From contig JAVBLZ010000010.1 in the NCBI GenBank assembly GCA_031553045.1, positions 1 through 64,000 of the forward strand: a stretch of DNA of 64,000 bases. Direction: 5' to 3'. The notes beneath the pieces were generated by a model, which saw only the letters and a list, made by a program, of their open reading frames with translations, did not search any database and had not been told where the DNA came from. Of this stretch, positions 1-8,561 are shown piece by piece; positions within the stretch are counted from its first letter, which is position 1, and the number at the start of each line of letters is the position of its first letter. This DNA is from CALXQW01 sp031553045 (GTDB lineage Bacteria > Verrucomicrobiota > Verrucomicrobiia > Opitutales > Intestinicryptomonadaceae). The translations under genes and the position numbers were made by a program.

Positions 1-19
1 ACGGTTCATATTGGGCAAA

Positions 20-303
20 TCATTTTAGGCTTTTGGCTGATTTGTTTGGCTAATTTTTCTGTTTGAAAATTGTGTGCGAGTGTTCACGTACGCAAGTACG
101 CTCCCACCCGCACACATTTTGCAATACTCACTCTTCATCCAAACCGTCCTGCCAAAACGTTAAAGTGTGGGGTATGATTTCAAAACTTTCTTTAAGGTTT
201 AAGGGTGGGTTTTGCTAAAGTGGTGATTTGTTTTCAAAACTTTCTTTAAGTACTAAAGTATGTTTTTTTTGATGCTGTGCCGTGGGCACAGTCAGCCTAG
301 TGT
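20..303. repeat. Mosaic intergenic repeat, copy A (hairpin unit, A+T tandem unit, tail hairpin)
   Basis: This gene-free stretch shares three modules, in the same order, with 14114-14739. First is a hairpin unit (about 29-159) that opens with a TTTTGGCTGA-like end, closes with CTGCCAAAAC, and carries a central stem CGTAC-GCAA-GTACG enclosed by GTGTGCG/CGCACAC. Next come A+T-rich units built on TTAAAGTG and CAAAACTTTCTTTAAG (about 159-260). Last is a tail (263-303) with a T-run and the hairpin CTGTGCC-GTG-GGCACAG. I see no protein in it. It is a dispersed repeat family, not a known insertion sequence. Confidence 0.8.
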
Positions 304-314
304 CTTGTAGTAGG

Positions 315-506
315 TTATTCTTCGTTTTCTGTTTTGGATTTACCTGTGGGCTTGCGCTTGAAGGGGTATTTTATGGCGACAAGCAAGGCAAAAAACAGCC
401 CAAGTATTGGGGCTATTATATATGCTAGTATGCAAGAAGCGCAGGCAATAATCATAACTATAATTTCTATGGTTCTTAATAAGGTTCTATCGCAACTATA
501 TTCCAT
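315..506 (-). CDS. Possible small membrane protein (63 aa)
   Basis: The product has one long hydrophobic stretch (about residues 10-45, possibly two short membrane segments) followed by a Lys/Arg-rich then acidic tail (KRKPTGKSKTENEE). This is a plausible layout for a small inner-membrane protein. No clear Shine-Dalgarno sequence precedes the ATG, and an overlapping frame on the other strand (334-543) is also open, so one of the two is a shadow. I prefer the minus-strand frame because its charged tail after the hydrophobic core looks natural. The family is not recognised and the gene may not be real. Confidence 0.3.
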   Translation of the reverse strand: MEYSCDRTLLRTIEIIVMIIACASCILAYIIAPILGLFFALLVAIKYPFKRKPTGKSKTENEE

Positions 507-610
507 AATCTGGACAATTAGTGAAAACGCAAACCAAAAATAGTATTGTAAAGATGCTGAACTTTTTTAGAGTTCCTTCTGTCAACATTCAATTTTGAAA
601 GAATATTTTT

Positions 611-1216
611 ATGAATACAAAAGACTTTCTGGATGCCCTAAAATTGCGCCGTTCTAAGTACGATATTTCAAAAGAAAGCGCCTTATCCAAAGCCGAACTT
701 GAAGTAATGCTTAAAGATATTATGGAGCTTATGCCTTCGCCTTTCGACAATAGGAGCGCAAGGGCGGTGCTGCTCTTTGATTCCGCAAATCAAAAGTTCT
801 GGAACATCGTTTTGGAAAGCTTGCGCCGCCGTTCAAAAAATCCGGAAAAGTTCCACGCAACAGAAAAAAAGATTGCCGACTTTGCCGCAGGCTTTGGCAC
901 AGTGTTGTTCTTTGACGACACCGCCGTTGTTGAAGCCTCCGCCAAGCAGTTTCCTTCTTATGCGGAAAATTTTAAAATTTGGGCGCAGCACGCCAACGGG
1001 ATGTTGCAATTTGCAATGTGGACAAGTTTGGCAAACTCCGGTTTGGGCGCAAGTCTTCAGCACTACAACCCGATAATTGACGACGAAGTTAAATCTGCAT
1101 TTTCTTTGCCGCAAAGTTGGTCCTTAATAGCGCAAATGCCCTTTGGTAAATCTTTATCTGTGCCTGAAGCAAAAGACCCTTCCGCCGCAGAGCGCTGGAA
1201 GATTTTTAAAGATTAA
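611..1216 (+). CDS. Nitroreductase-family FMN oxidoreductase
   Basis: A soluble 201-residue protein of the nitroreductase superfamily, in the small, fungal-Hbn1/YdgI-like branch. These are FMN-dependent homodimers that use NAD(P)H to reduce nitro compounds, quinones or flavins. The N-terminal RRS segment (residues 13-15) matches the FMN-phosphate-binding start of the family. The central run after residue 130 (NGMLQFAMWTSLANSGLGAS) is the usual dimer and FMN helix, and the end (IAQMPFGK) matches the C-terminal core strand. The length is normal. It stands alone, between a repeat region and a convergent minus-strand operon. The physiological substrate cannot be told from sequence. Confidence 0.85.
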   Translation: MNTKDFLDALKLRRSKYDISKESALSKAELEVMLKDIMELMPSPFDNRSARAVLLFDSANQKFWNIVLESLRRRSKNPEKFHATEKKIADFAAGFGTVLFFDDTAVVEASAKQFPSYAENFKIWAQHANGMLQFAMWTSLANSGLGASLQHYNPIIDDEVKSAFSLPQSWSLIAQMPFGKSLSVPEAKDPSAAERWKIFKD

Positions 1217-1248
1217 GCATTAAACAATTCGCCTTATGCTCTGCAAAT

Positions 1249-1944
1249 TCAAGCAAGTTTTTTGCCTGAAGCAATGGCGTAGCTTGCGTCTATGCGGCGA
1301 TAAATCTCCCTGATTGGCACGGAGCCGTCCAGACACATTGTAAACCAATGTTTTTTATTCATGTGGTAACCGCCGAAATATTTTTCGCCATCAATAATGG
1401 GGGGCGAAAGCTCCGCACTCATTCTCAAATCTATTATTTCAACTTTATCGTCAGATGCAAAATTCAATTTGCTTTTGGGAATCAGCAACAGTGCGGCGTA
1501 CCACTTTTGGTTGTCGGTCCTGCGGAATATGGCGTTTGTCGGGAAGCGCTCCCACAGGTATTGCGGTTCATCCCCATATTTCTTGCGTATATATTCTATT
1601 ACCCTCTGGGTGCATGCGCTTTTGAATATGTTTTTTTCAAAACATTTTTCCGCTATTTCTGAAAGTATGCGCTTATATTCGTTTCTGACTTTGATTACAA
1701 ATGCGCCTTTTGCCTGTGGCAACAGATGCAAGGTGTATTTCTCGTTGACGGATTTTTCCAAAATTTCTGTGGATATTTCACCATTTTTTGCAATGCCAAT
1801 AAAGAGTTTAAATTGCCCTGACAAAATTTCTGTCCGATACTCATACTTACCGCCCTTGCAAGAAAAGCCAAAGAGGCGCAATTTAGGCGCATTGCATTTT
1901 TTATTTTCAAACAAGCTTTCTATTAGATTATCTTGCATGGGCAT
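1249..1944 (-). CDS. MmcQ/YjbR (DUF419) family protein
   Basis: The C-terminal half (about residues 110-225) carries the MmcQ/YjbR pattern: a YIRKKYGDEPQYLWERFP-type helix, then NQKWYAALL, then a late GYHMNKKHWFTM segment. The family has a CyaY-like fold and a predicted double-wing DNA-binding role, but no proven function. Residues 1-105 look like an extra N-terminal domain, since stand-alone YjbR proteins are about 115-120 residues long. The ATG at 1944 is used; a second ATG lies 6 bases in. It is the last gene of the minus-strand operon, 6 bases after rdgB. Confidence 0.75.
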   Translation of the reverse strand: MPMQDNLIESLFENKKCNAPKLRLFGFSCKGGKYEYRTEILSGQFKLFIGIAKNGEISTEILEKSVNEKYTLHLLPQAKGAFVIKVRNEYKRILSEIAEKCFEKNIFKSACTQRVIEYIRKKYGDEPQYLWERFPTNAIFRRTDNQKWYAALLLIPKSKLNFASDDKVEIIDLRMSAELSPPIIDGEKYFGGYHMNKKHWFTMCLDGSVPIREIYRRIDASYAIASGKKLA

Positions 1945-1950
1945 GCATTG

Positions 1951-2559
1951 TTAGAGCGTTTCTAGAAAATCCATGCAAGAACTCAAAGCCTTTGCCCTGT
2001 GCGATATTGTGTTTTTTTCAATCTCGCTAATTTCTGCGCTGGTCATGTTTTTTTCTGGCAGGAAAAACAGAGGGTCATAGCCAAAACCTCTTATCCCCTT
2101 TGCGCCGTGGTTGATTACACCGTGAAACTGCGCATAAAAAGTTTTAACTTTCCCATTGGGACATATTAAGGCAAGAGCGCACGCAAAATGCGCCGTGCGC
2201 TTTTCATCGGGGACATTTTCAAGCGCTTTAAGGAGTTTTTCGTTGTTTGCAAAATCCGCATCTTTGCCTTCAACGCCTGCGTATCTTGCCGAGTATATGC
2301 CTGGCGCTCCGCTCAGGGCATCGACAACTATTCCGCTATCGTCGGCAAGTATATATGAATTTTTTGGCGCAATACTTTTCAGGCAATTTGCCTTGATTAT
2401 TGCATTTTCCTCAAAACTTTTTCCGTCTTCAACGCAGTGGGGCATTCCGCCCAATTCATTTGCGCCCAGAATTTCAAAGTCAAGTTTGCGCCTTGCAAAC
2501 ATCTCTTTAAATTCGGCAACCTTATGCGCATTGCCAGTGGCGATAAATAATTTTTGCAT
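1951..2559 (-). CDS. rdgB: XTP/dITP diphosphatase (RdgB/HAM1)
   Basis: House-cleaning nucleotide pyrophosphatase that hydrolyses dITP, XTP and ITP to the monophosphate and PPi, keeping deaminated purines out of DNA and RNA. The 202-residue length is normal. Family motifs are all present: FIATGNAHKVAEF at the start, ADDSGIVVDAL near residue 72, GAPGIYSARYAG next to it, RGFGYDPLF near 155 and SHRAKAL near 185. It sits 3 bases after yhaM and 6 before the MmcQ-like gene, so it is probably co-transcribed with both. Confidence 0.95.
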   Translation of the reverse strand: MQKLFIATGNAHKVAEFKEMFARRKLDFEILGANELGGMPHCVEDGKSFEENAIIKANCLKSIAPKNSYILADDSGIVVDALSGAPGIYSARYAGVEGKDADFANNEKLLKALENVPDEKRTAHFACALALICPNGKVKTFYAQFHGVINHGAKGIRGFGYDPLFFLPEKNMTSAEISEIEKNTISHRAKALSSCMDFLETL

Positions 2560-2562
2560 AAA

Positions 2563-3528
2563 TTATTCTTCCGCAACCTTGCGCTTTTCGGCGAGCAGTT
2601 TGGTTTGCAACGCAGGCACAAAGTCTGTAAATTCAGCGCTTGCGGAACTTATTGCGGAAAGGCAAGAGCCCATTTTTGCGTCCAAATTGTCCGCCAAGGA
2701 AACCAGTATCGCCTCTGGAGTTGCCGCTATTACGGCAGCGCCCCACTGAAGTTCGCCTTGATGGCTTAAAATTATGTGCTCAAGCCTCTCTGCGCTGTCG
2801 GCGTCCAACTTGCTTTTGATTGCGGCTTTGCGCACTATTCTATAACCCAAGACAACGTGCCCTTGCAGTATTCCTATTCTGGTTCTATCCACCGCAAGTG
2901 TCTGAGAATATTCCCAAACCTTGCCAACATCGTGCAAGATTGCGCCCGCCAGCGCCATATTCTTGTCTATGAACGGATATAGCGGCGCAAGATTTTTTAC
3001 AAGCCGTGCGACTTTAAGGCTGTGCTCTAAAAGCCCATAAACATAGGCGTGGTGCATTTTTACGGCGGCCGCACTTGTGTAAAAGTCTTCGCCAATTTCT
3101 TCAAGAGCCGCCAAAACCGTGTTTTTTATTGGTTCTTCTGAAATTTCATTTATGATTTCCGCAAGTTCCTGACGCATTTTTTCAGGATTCTCAGGTGAGA
3201 CTTCGGCAAGTTCCGGCAACATTTTTTGCGCTTCTTCTTCCGACAATTTCTTGACTGAGTCTATGCGAGGGGAAAATTTGCCCTGATAAAAAGACGCCGT
3301 TGCGTAAACCTGAAAAACCGTGCCGATTTTAGATTCCAAAATGTCGTCGTAAGTAGAGCCGTCGGAAAATATGGTAACGCTCAAAAATCCGGAGTTGTCG
3401 GCAAAATCAACCACCAAAAAATCTGCGCCGTTTTTTGCCTGTCTTACGGCAACATTCTTTAAAACCGCATGGAATGAAAATGAATTTCTGTCGCCGTCTT
3501 TGAAATTTTTTGTACTGGAAATCTTCAT
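2563..3528 (-). CDS. YhaM-like 3'-5' exoribonuclease (OB fold plus HD domain)
   Basis: The N-terminal part (about residues 15-100) reads as an OB-fold nucleic-acid-binding domain. The C-terminal part (about 155-290) is an HD hydrolase domain with the pattern HHAYVYGLLEHSLKVA, AGAILHDVGK (metal-binding HD pair) and later HIILSHQGE. This two-domain order and the 321-residue length match the YhaM/Cbf1 family, which degrades RNA and single-stranded DNA 3' to 5'. The start codon follows the mscS-like stop by a single base, so translation is probably coupled. Confidence 0.88.
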   Translation of the reverse strand: MKISSTKNFKDGDRNSFSFHAVLKNVAVRQAKNGADFLVVDFADNSGFLSVTIFSDGSTYDDILESKIGTVFQVYATASFYQGKFSPRIDSVKKLSEEEAQKMLPELAEVSPENPEKMRQELAEIINEISEEPIKNTVLAALEEIGEDFYTSAAAVKMHHAYVYGLLEHSLKVARLVKNLAPLYPFIDKNMALAGAILHDVGKVWEYSQTLAVDRTRIGILQGHVVLGYRIVRKAAIKSKLDADSAERLEHIILSHQGELQWGAAVIAATPEAILVSLADNLDAKMGSCLSAISSASAEFTDFVPALQTKLLAEKRKVAEE

Positions 3529-3529
3529 A

Positions 3530-4864
3530 TTACTTTGCGTTTTTTTCTACATATATGCTGGTTGATGGGAATGCAAAATCTGCGCCATTTTTTGCGACAA
3601 TTTGCATGATGGCGTAATTTATGCGCTCTTGAGTGAGCATGAATGTAACGTAATCCACCGCAACCGTAAAATATAAGACGGAAATATTAAGGGAGCTTGC
3701 GCCGAAAGACGAAAATGTAACCAAACTTGTAGATTCAGAATGTACGCCGCCGTCATCATTCAAAAGTTGGTTGATTTCTTCGATGATTTTTTTGACGGTC
3801 TGAGCGCTTGTGGAGTAGGTTAGCCCTATCTCGAAAGTAACCTTTCTTTTTGACCATCTGGACACGTTGATTATATACTCATTTGCAAGATATGAATTTG
3901 GAAGTATGGACAAAGTTTCGTCCAGATTGCGTATCCTAGTTGAGCGCATGCCAATAGATTCGACAGTGCCCTCAAGCTTGCCTGAAACTTTTATGCGTTC
4001 TCCAATCTTGAAGGGTCTGTCCATAATCAAAGATACCGAACCGAAGAAATTTGCGATGGTGTCTTTGGAGGCAAATGCAAGAGCCGCACCACCGATACCC
4101 AAAGATAAAACCAGATTTTTAATATTAACATCAAGTTTATCCAAGAAGAAGAGCGCCAGTATTATTATCAGAAACCAGCGCGCCGTTTTTATGAGTATTG
4201 GCAGAATTTCTTTTGCGCCGAATTTTCTTTCCGCAATGATGTGTATTCTCGCCGAAAAAACGTCAAAAATTATGATGACGCACCAAAGAGTTAAGGTTAA
4301 AAACACCGTAGAAAAAACGGGCTGATATATTGTGATTATCTCAAAACTGTATGCCCAGAATAAGAATGTAAAATAAAATATCCCAATTATCAGGCCCGTT
4401 GTTATGCAGGGTCTTAAACCTCGCAACATGTTTTCTAGAAGAAACAGTTTTCTTTTTATGAAAATATGTATCAAAAACGGGATGAGGAATTTTATCGCCA
4501 AAAACGCCACAAGAGAATGTATGACAAACAGTGAGATTGAAGAAAGCACCAGATAAAGGTTGAGCCCCAGAACCTCTTTATCGCCAAAGCGCTTCCAGCT
4601 TATGCCCACCAATTTCATGAGTCTGGCGGTGCTGTTCATGCTTTTGTTTATTGCGGTACTTATAAATTTGTTTTCCAAATCTATGAAAGTGTACGTGCCG
4701 TCGTCATTGCGCCTGATGTCATACCTTTCATCATGAGGCTTTTGGACTTCCGAATTCTCCGGATTTTCCTCGCTGTGGTTTGCGGGCGCTTCGGTTTGAG
4801 CGAAGGCTATGCATGACAAAGCCGTTATTGTAACAAACAATGCAAGATTAATAATTTTTTTCAT
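3530..4864 (-). CDS. MscS-family mechanosensitive ion channel
   Basis: A 444-residue inner-membrane channel. It has a signal peptide (cut near AFAQ, residue 23), a periplasmic linker, at least four hydrophobic segments (about residues 85-270), and then the MscS core. The pore helix plus beta domain reads LGIGGAALAFASKDTIANFFGS, followed by DRPFKIGERI, GTVESIGMRSTRIR and LPNS. MscS proteins open under membrane tension to release solutes during osmotic downshock. The length is intermediate between MscS (286) and the large MscK type. It sits in the minus-strand operon, one base before yhaM. Its role relative to those genes is unclear. Confidence 0.92.
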   Translation of the reverse strand: MKKIINLALFVTITALSCIAFAQTEAPANHSEENPENSEVQKPHDERYDIRRNDDGTYTFIDLENKFISTAINKSMNSTARLMKLVGISWKRFGDKEVLGLNLYLVLSSISLFVIHSLVAFLAIKFLIPFLIHIFIKRKLFLLENMLRGLRPCITTGLIIGIFYFTFLFWAYSFEIITIYQPVFSTVFLTLTLWCVIIIFDVFSARIHIIAERKFGAKEILPILIKTARWFLIIILALFFLDKLDVNIKNLVLSLGIGGAALAFASKDTIANFFGSVSLIMDRPFKIGERIKVSGKLEGTVESIGMRSTRIRNLDETLSILPNSYLANEYIINVSRWSKRKVTFEIGLTYSTSAQTVKKIIEEINQLLNDDGGVHSESTSLVTFSSFGASSLNISVLYFTVAVDYVTFMLTQERINYAIMQIVAKNGADFAFPSTSIYVEKNAK

Positions 4865-4920
4865 AGACGTAATTATATGTTTACACTCAACTCTTTGGCA
4901 GATTTTGTTTCAAGCAAAAT

Positions 4921-5829
4921 TTAATTGGAGGGGTCTTTTTCCGACACCTGATGGGGTCTGAGGACTATGATTTCCGGCGGACACAAAAAACGCATGGGCG
5001 GGCCGCTTGTGCCCAGACCGCTTGTAACGAAAATCTTGCGTCCTCTGCTTTCATAAAGGCCCTGCATATATTTAAAATCAAAATGCTTCATCAAAAACGC
5101 CCTCAGGAATTTGGGCATGGCAACTTGTCCGCCGTGCGTGTGGCCCGCCAGAGTCAAGCTTGGGTAGAAGCCTATGATGTCGAAGGGTTCCGGCGTGTGG
5201 GTGAGGAAGATGTATGTGTCGTTTTCCGATATGTCTGAAAGCGCATTTCTGAATCTCACCTGTGCCGTATTAAAATCTGCAATGCCGGCTATAAAGAGGC
5301 TTTTGCCGTTTATATCTATTTTTGCATTTGAGTTTTCAAGCACGGTTATATTTGCGGCTTTAAGAGCCGCCTTCATTTTGTGCGGGCCCAGTTTGTAATC
5401 GTGATTGCCCAATATCGCATATATGCCGTAACGCGCTTTGATTTTTAAAAAGCCTTCCGTAACTTTTTCATACTCGTAGGGCTTCCAAAAATCTACGACA
5501 AACTGCGCTAGGGATTCGGAAACGTAGGATATTGTTTTCTTATATTGGTTAAGCGGTCTGCTTGTTATGTAGTCTCCGAGCATTAACACTATGTCCGGTT
5601 TTTGCTCATTGATTTTGTTGATGATTCTGTCTCTGGAAGTGTCGGCGTAGAAAATCCTATCGAAATGAAAATCGGCAACCACTACAATTTTGAGCTTTTC
5701 AAAATCTTTGGGCCATCTATGCACGCCGACATCAACTTCTCTTACAATGAGCATATAAGGCTCTATAAGGATGGTCCAAACCCCTAGCGCAAGGGCAATA
5801 AAAAAGGAAAATTTGAAAAACTTTTTCAT
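4921..5829 (-). CDS. YaeI/YkuE-type membrane-anchored metallophosphoesterase
   Basis: Calcineurin-like phosphoesterase with an N-terminal signal anchor (residues 5-30). The metal-binding motifs are in order: VVADFHFD, LMLGDYI, LGNHDY, then FLTHTPEP and LAGHTHGGQV. This arrangement matches YaeI and YkuE, which act on lipid or cell-envelope phosphoesters (YaeI and LpxH-like relatives can cleave UDP-diacylglucosamine). LpxH/LpxG/LpxI activity is possible here but not shown. The ATG at 5829 is chosen over the TTG one codon upstream. It lies 22 bases downstream of the beta-helix gene and 56 upstream of the MscS gene. Confidence 0.87.
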   Translation of the reverse strand: MKKFFKFSFFIALALGVWTILIEPYMLIVREVDVGVHRWPKDFEKLKIVVVADFHFDRIFYADTSRDRIINKINEQKPDIVLMLGDYITSRPLNQYKKTISYVSESLAQFVVDFWKPYEYEKVTEGFLKIKARYGIYAILGNHDYKLGPHKMKAALKAANITVLENSNAKIDINGKSLFIAGIADFNTAQVRFRNALSDISENDTYIFLTHTPEPFDIIGFYPSLTLAGHTHGGQVAMPKFLRAFLMKHFDFKYMQGLYESRGRKIFVTSGLGTSGPPMRFLCPPEIIVLRPHQVSEKDPSN

Positions 5830-5854
5830 CAAAATATTTGGGAAGCCCCAGCTT

Positions 5855-8437
5855 CTATTTTTTGTTTTGGATATTTTTGCGGGGAGAGGGTTTTGATTGA
5901 GATTTTTCGGAAGATGTAAATATTATTCTGTCTCCCAAATAATCAATTTTGCCGTCTGCAAAAGAGACTACCTGCAAAGCGCCCTCGCTTGGAATCGTTA
6001 TTTTGCCGTCTTTGGGAAGCAAGGGCGAGCATTCGGTAGGATACGTTCCATCCAGCGTATAGCGCACGCTTTGAGCCTCTTTTGGGGCTTCAACTTTAAC
6101 CTGCATACCCTCCACAAATGGGAAGGCTTCGGGCTCGTAATCAAGCCTTTCAAAATTCAAAGGCACTATTTTTGGCGAGGGCAGTGCGGGCAAAACATAT
6201 TTTTGCTTCATTGCACCCTGCACGCCGATTTTGGAAGTGTCTATTGGCTCAATGCCCAGTTTTGCCGCCGGCGAATCTTTTGGGAAAGAAAAATCAAAAG
6301 CGTCGATATTTTTAAACTTTGGATTTGCCGCCAAACTTGAGTGCTCAAAATCATATTTTCTTTGCATAAGGGCAATCTGTTCTTCGGCGGGTTTTGTGTC
6401 TCCGGAATCTATCCAATACAAATTTTTGTCTGAGGTGATTTTTGAAAAATCTATGGGGCGTGTGTTGTTGAGTTGCCAGATTTGGAAGGGTATGGGGTTT
6501 CCTTCTCCGCTTACGTAAATTATGTTGCGCTCAATCGTGGTATTGTCGGAATGTCCACCCCTGATAGAAATGCCGACTGCACCTGTCATAATGGTTGCCA
6601 TATCGCCCCTTGTGTATGCGCCCCTGCGGGTCTCGACAAAATAATTGTTAATTATGTCATTTGAGCCTTTGCTTATAACACCCAAGCCGTTGTTCCTGTA
6701 AGTTATGTTATGAGATATTACTGCGCCGGTTTGATTGTCGTCCATTCTGATAGAGGCGTTTGCATACCAGCCGCGCATTTCGTGCACAAAATTGTAACGT
6801 ATTATATTGCCCTTGCCGCAGCCAGACACGTATATGCCGTTGGTGTCGCCCATGATTTCTCCGGTTCTGAACACGTCGTTAAACTCTATGATATTCTCGC
6901 CGCCCAGATAAGGTATTGTGTTTGGAAATACGACAGTGTATTTGCCTTTTGCGTCTTTAAATTTTGGATCGAGGTGTTCCCAAATTGTAAGATTTACAGA
7001 GTCCAGATGGGCTGCGGTTTGGCGCACGCCCCTTACGCCCGTAACGGTTATTCCGTTATATTGACAGTCTCTTACCGTGTTGTTTTTAACTATATTCTTT
7101 ACTCCCATAGACACATATATTGCGCTTTGGTGTAAGAATATCTGACCCGTGCGCCAGAAGTAGTTGTTTTCAATCTTATTGCCTATGAGCTCCTTTTTAT
7201 TGCCAAGGCCGTAGCCGCTTAAGAAGACACCAGTACCGCCAATGTTCGCAAAGTAAGAGTCTTTAACCAGATTGTTTTTTGCGCTCAAATCCATACGCAC
7301 AGCACCCGAGGCAAAATTTTCAAAAGAGCAGTTTTCAATGATGCAATTTTTTGCGCCACGAAGCCTGATTGCGGCGGTAGGCCTGTCATAATAGTCCCAA
7401 TCATGTTGCACGCCGTAACCCTCATCAGATTTTCTGGGAGAAAACCTTTCCGTATGGGCAAAGCTGAGGTTTTTAATGACTATGCCATCCAAATCCACAT
7501 CTGCTTCATTGACGGAATTTATCTTGCCCTCAATCTTGATAAGTTCAATAAGCAAGGGCGCAAAGATATCTTTGGGCGCAGATTCAGAAAGCATATAGAG
7601 CTTTTTATTTTTTTCTGAATAAAACCACTCGTCCAAATTTTTTAACATCGGCGCATAATTTTCAAGCCTTGCATTTTTGCGGTTTTTTGAAAATGGCAGG
7701 TTTTGGTATGTGGAATTTGTCTTGGTAGAAATCAGCAGAGTTGCCTCGTCGTAACTTTCTATGGGCAGAAAATTCATGTGCCAAGGCCTATCTGAACGCA
7801 TGTGAATTTCTGTGGCGTCAAAGGCTTTGGGGTTGAAGTCAAAATTTGGGTCTATTAAAACTTTTGAATAGCTGAGGGGTATTGATTCCTCCGTAAAAAA
7901 ATACTCACTTGAAGCCCTATTCAAGCGTTTAAACGCTTTGTAGAGCGTGAGTATATTTGTGCCCCTTTCTTTACAGTATTCGGGCGTGGCATTTTCTTTT
8001 AGCGTAAGAAAGTTTGATACGTCTGCCTCCCATAAGTTTTTGGCATACTTTGCGTCTATTCCTTCAGGCGCAGATGTGGCTTTCTTCCAATTCTTAATTT
8101 CATAGCCGCCGCTTATGACGCACTTTTGGTTTTCCGACCCCTGATAAATAATTTTTTTGCCGTTTAGATTGGCGTCGGCAAGGCCTATTTCAAAAGTTTT
8201 TGGCAGGTAATAAACGCCGCCTTCAAGCTCTATGACTATGTCTTTGTTCAGAGATTTTTTCAAATCATTGGCAAGGAGTTTGGCCTTATTCAGGGAATAA
8301 AGCGGGGCAGCCTTAGCCGTGCCCGTGTTTGTATCTGAGCCCTTGGGCGACACATAAATATCTGCCGCATTGGCAGATGCGAAAAAATGCATAAGGAAAA
8401 CAAGCGATAATCCCCAAGATATACTATAAGCTTTCAT
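5855..8437 (-). CDS. Secreted right-handed beta-helix glycan-active protein (GH141-like candidate)
   Basis: An 860-residue exported protein with a signal peptide ending near residue 24 (ASANA). The opening DIYVSPKGSDTNTGT is typical of parallel beta-helix polysaccharide enzymes. Residues about 320-640 contain repeated N-rich beta-helix rungs (IIENCSFENF, NLVKDSYFANIG, NIIRYNFVHEM). The C-terminal part (about 765-840) resembles the chitobiase/hexosaminidase-type beta-sandwich (VRYTLDGTYPT). Architecture and length resemble GH141 and related pectin or host-glycan enzymes, but I cannot confirm family or substrate. First gene of the minus-strand run, divergent from the Sel1 gene. Confidence 0.75.
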   Translation of the reverse strand: MKAYSISWGLSLVFLMHFFASANAADIYVSPKGSDTNTGTAKAAPLYSLNKAKLLANDLKKSLNKDIVIELEGGVYYLPKTFEIGLADANLNGKKIIYQGSENQKCVISGGYEIKNWKKATSAPEGIDAKYAKNLWEADVSNFLTLKENATPEYCKERGTNILTLYKAFKRLNRASSEYFFTEESIPLSYSKVLIDPNFDFNPKAFDATEIHMRSDRPWHMNFLPIESYDEATLLISTKTNSTYQNLPFSKNRKNARLENYAPMLKNLDEWFYSEKNKKLYMLSESAPKDIFAPLLIELIKIEGKINSVNEADVDLDGIVIKNLSFAHTERFSPRKSDEGYGVQHDWDYYDRPTAAIRLRGAKNCIIENCSFENFASGAVRMDLSAKNNLVKDSYFANIGGTGVFLSGYGLGNKKELIGNKIENNYFWRTGQIFLHQSAIYVSMGVKNIVKNNTVRDCQYNGITVTGVRGVRQTAAHLDSVNLTIWEHLDPKFKDAKGKYTVVFPNTIPYLGGENIIEFNDVFRTGEIMGDTNGIYVSGCGKGNIIRYNFVHEMRGWYANASIRMDDNQTGAVISHNITYRNNGLGVISKGSNDIINNYFVETRRGAYTRGDMATIMTGAVGISIRGGHSDNTTIERNIIYVSGEGNPIPFQIWQLNNTRPIDFSKITSDKNLYWIDSGDTKPAEEQIALMQRKYDFEHSSLAANPKFKNIDAFDFSFPKDSPAAKLGIEPIDTSKIGVQGAMKQKYVLPALPSPKIVPLNFERLDYEPEAFPFVEGMQVKVEAPKEAQSVRYTLDGTYPTECSPLLPKDGKITIPSEGALQVVSFADGKIDYLGDRIIFTSSEKSQSKPSPRKNIQNKK

Positions 8438-8505
8438 ACAACCATTAAAATGGCATTATGAAAATTGTCAATAGCCTCAATATTGCGCCTTGGTTAAAAA
8501 TTGTG

Positions 8506-8535
8506 TTGAACTTATCTTTTGCATTGCTCTATACT
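8506..8535 (+). promoter_or_regulatory. Predicted sigma-70-type promoter for the Sel1-repeat gene
   Basis: A -35 box TTGAAC (8506-8511), an 18-base spacer and a -10 box TATACT (8530-8535), followed by GCGCC. The predicted start is about 8542, giving a 5' leader of about 20 bases before the ATG at 8562. Called by eye from consensus only. Confidence 0.5.
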
Positions 8536-8561
8536 GCGCCAGTTAATTTGAGTGTTTAAGG

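Noticed and set aside
334..543. 69-residue plus-strand frame
   Set aside because: It is the mirror of the 315-506 minus-strand frame, with a weaker composition (no charged tail) and no ribosome binding site.
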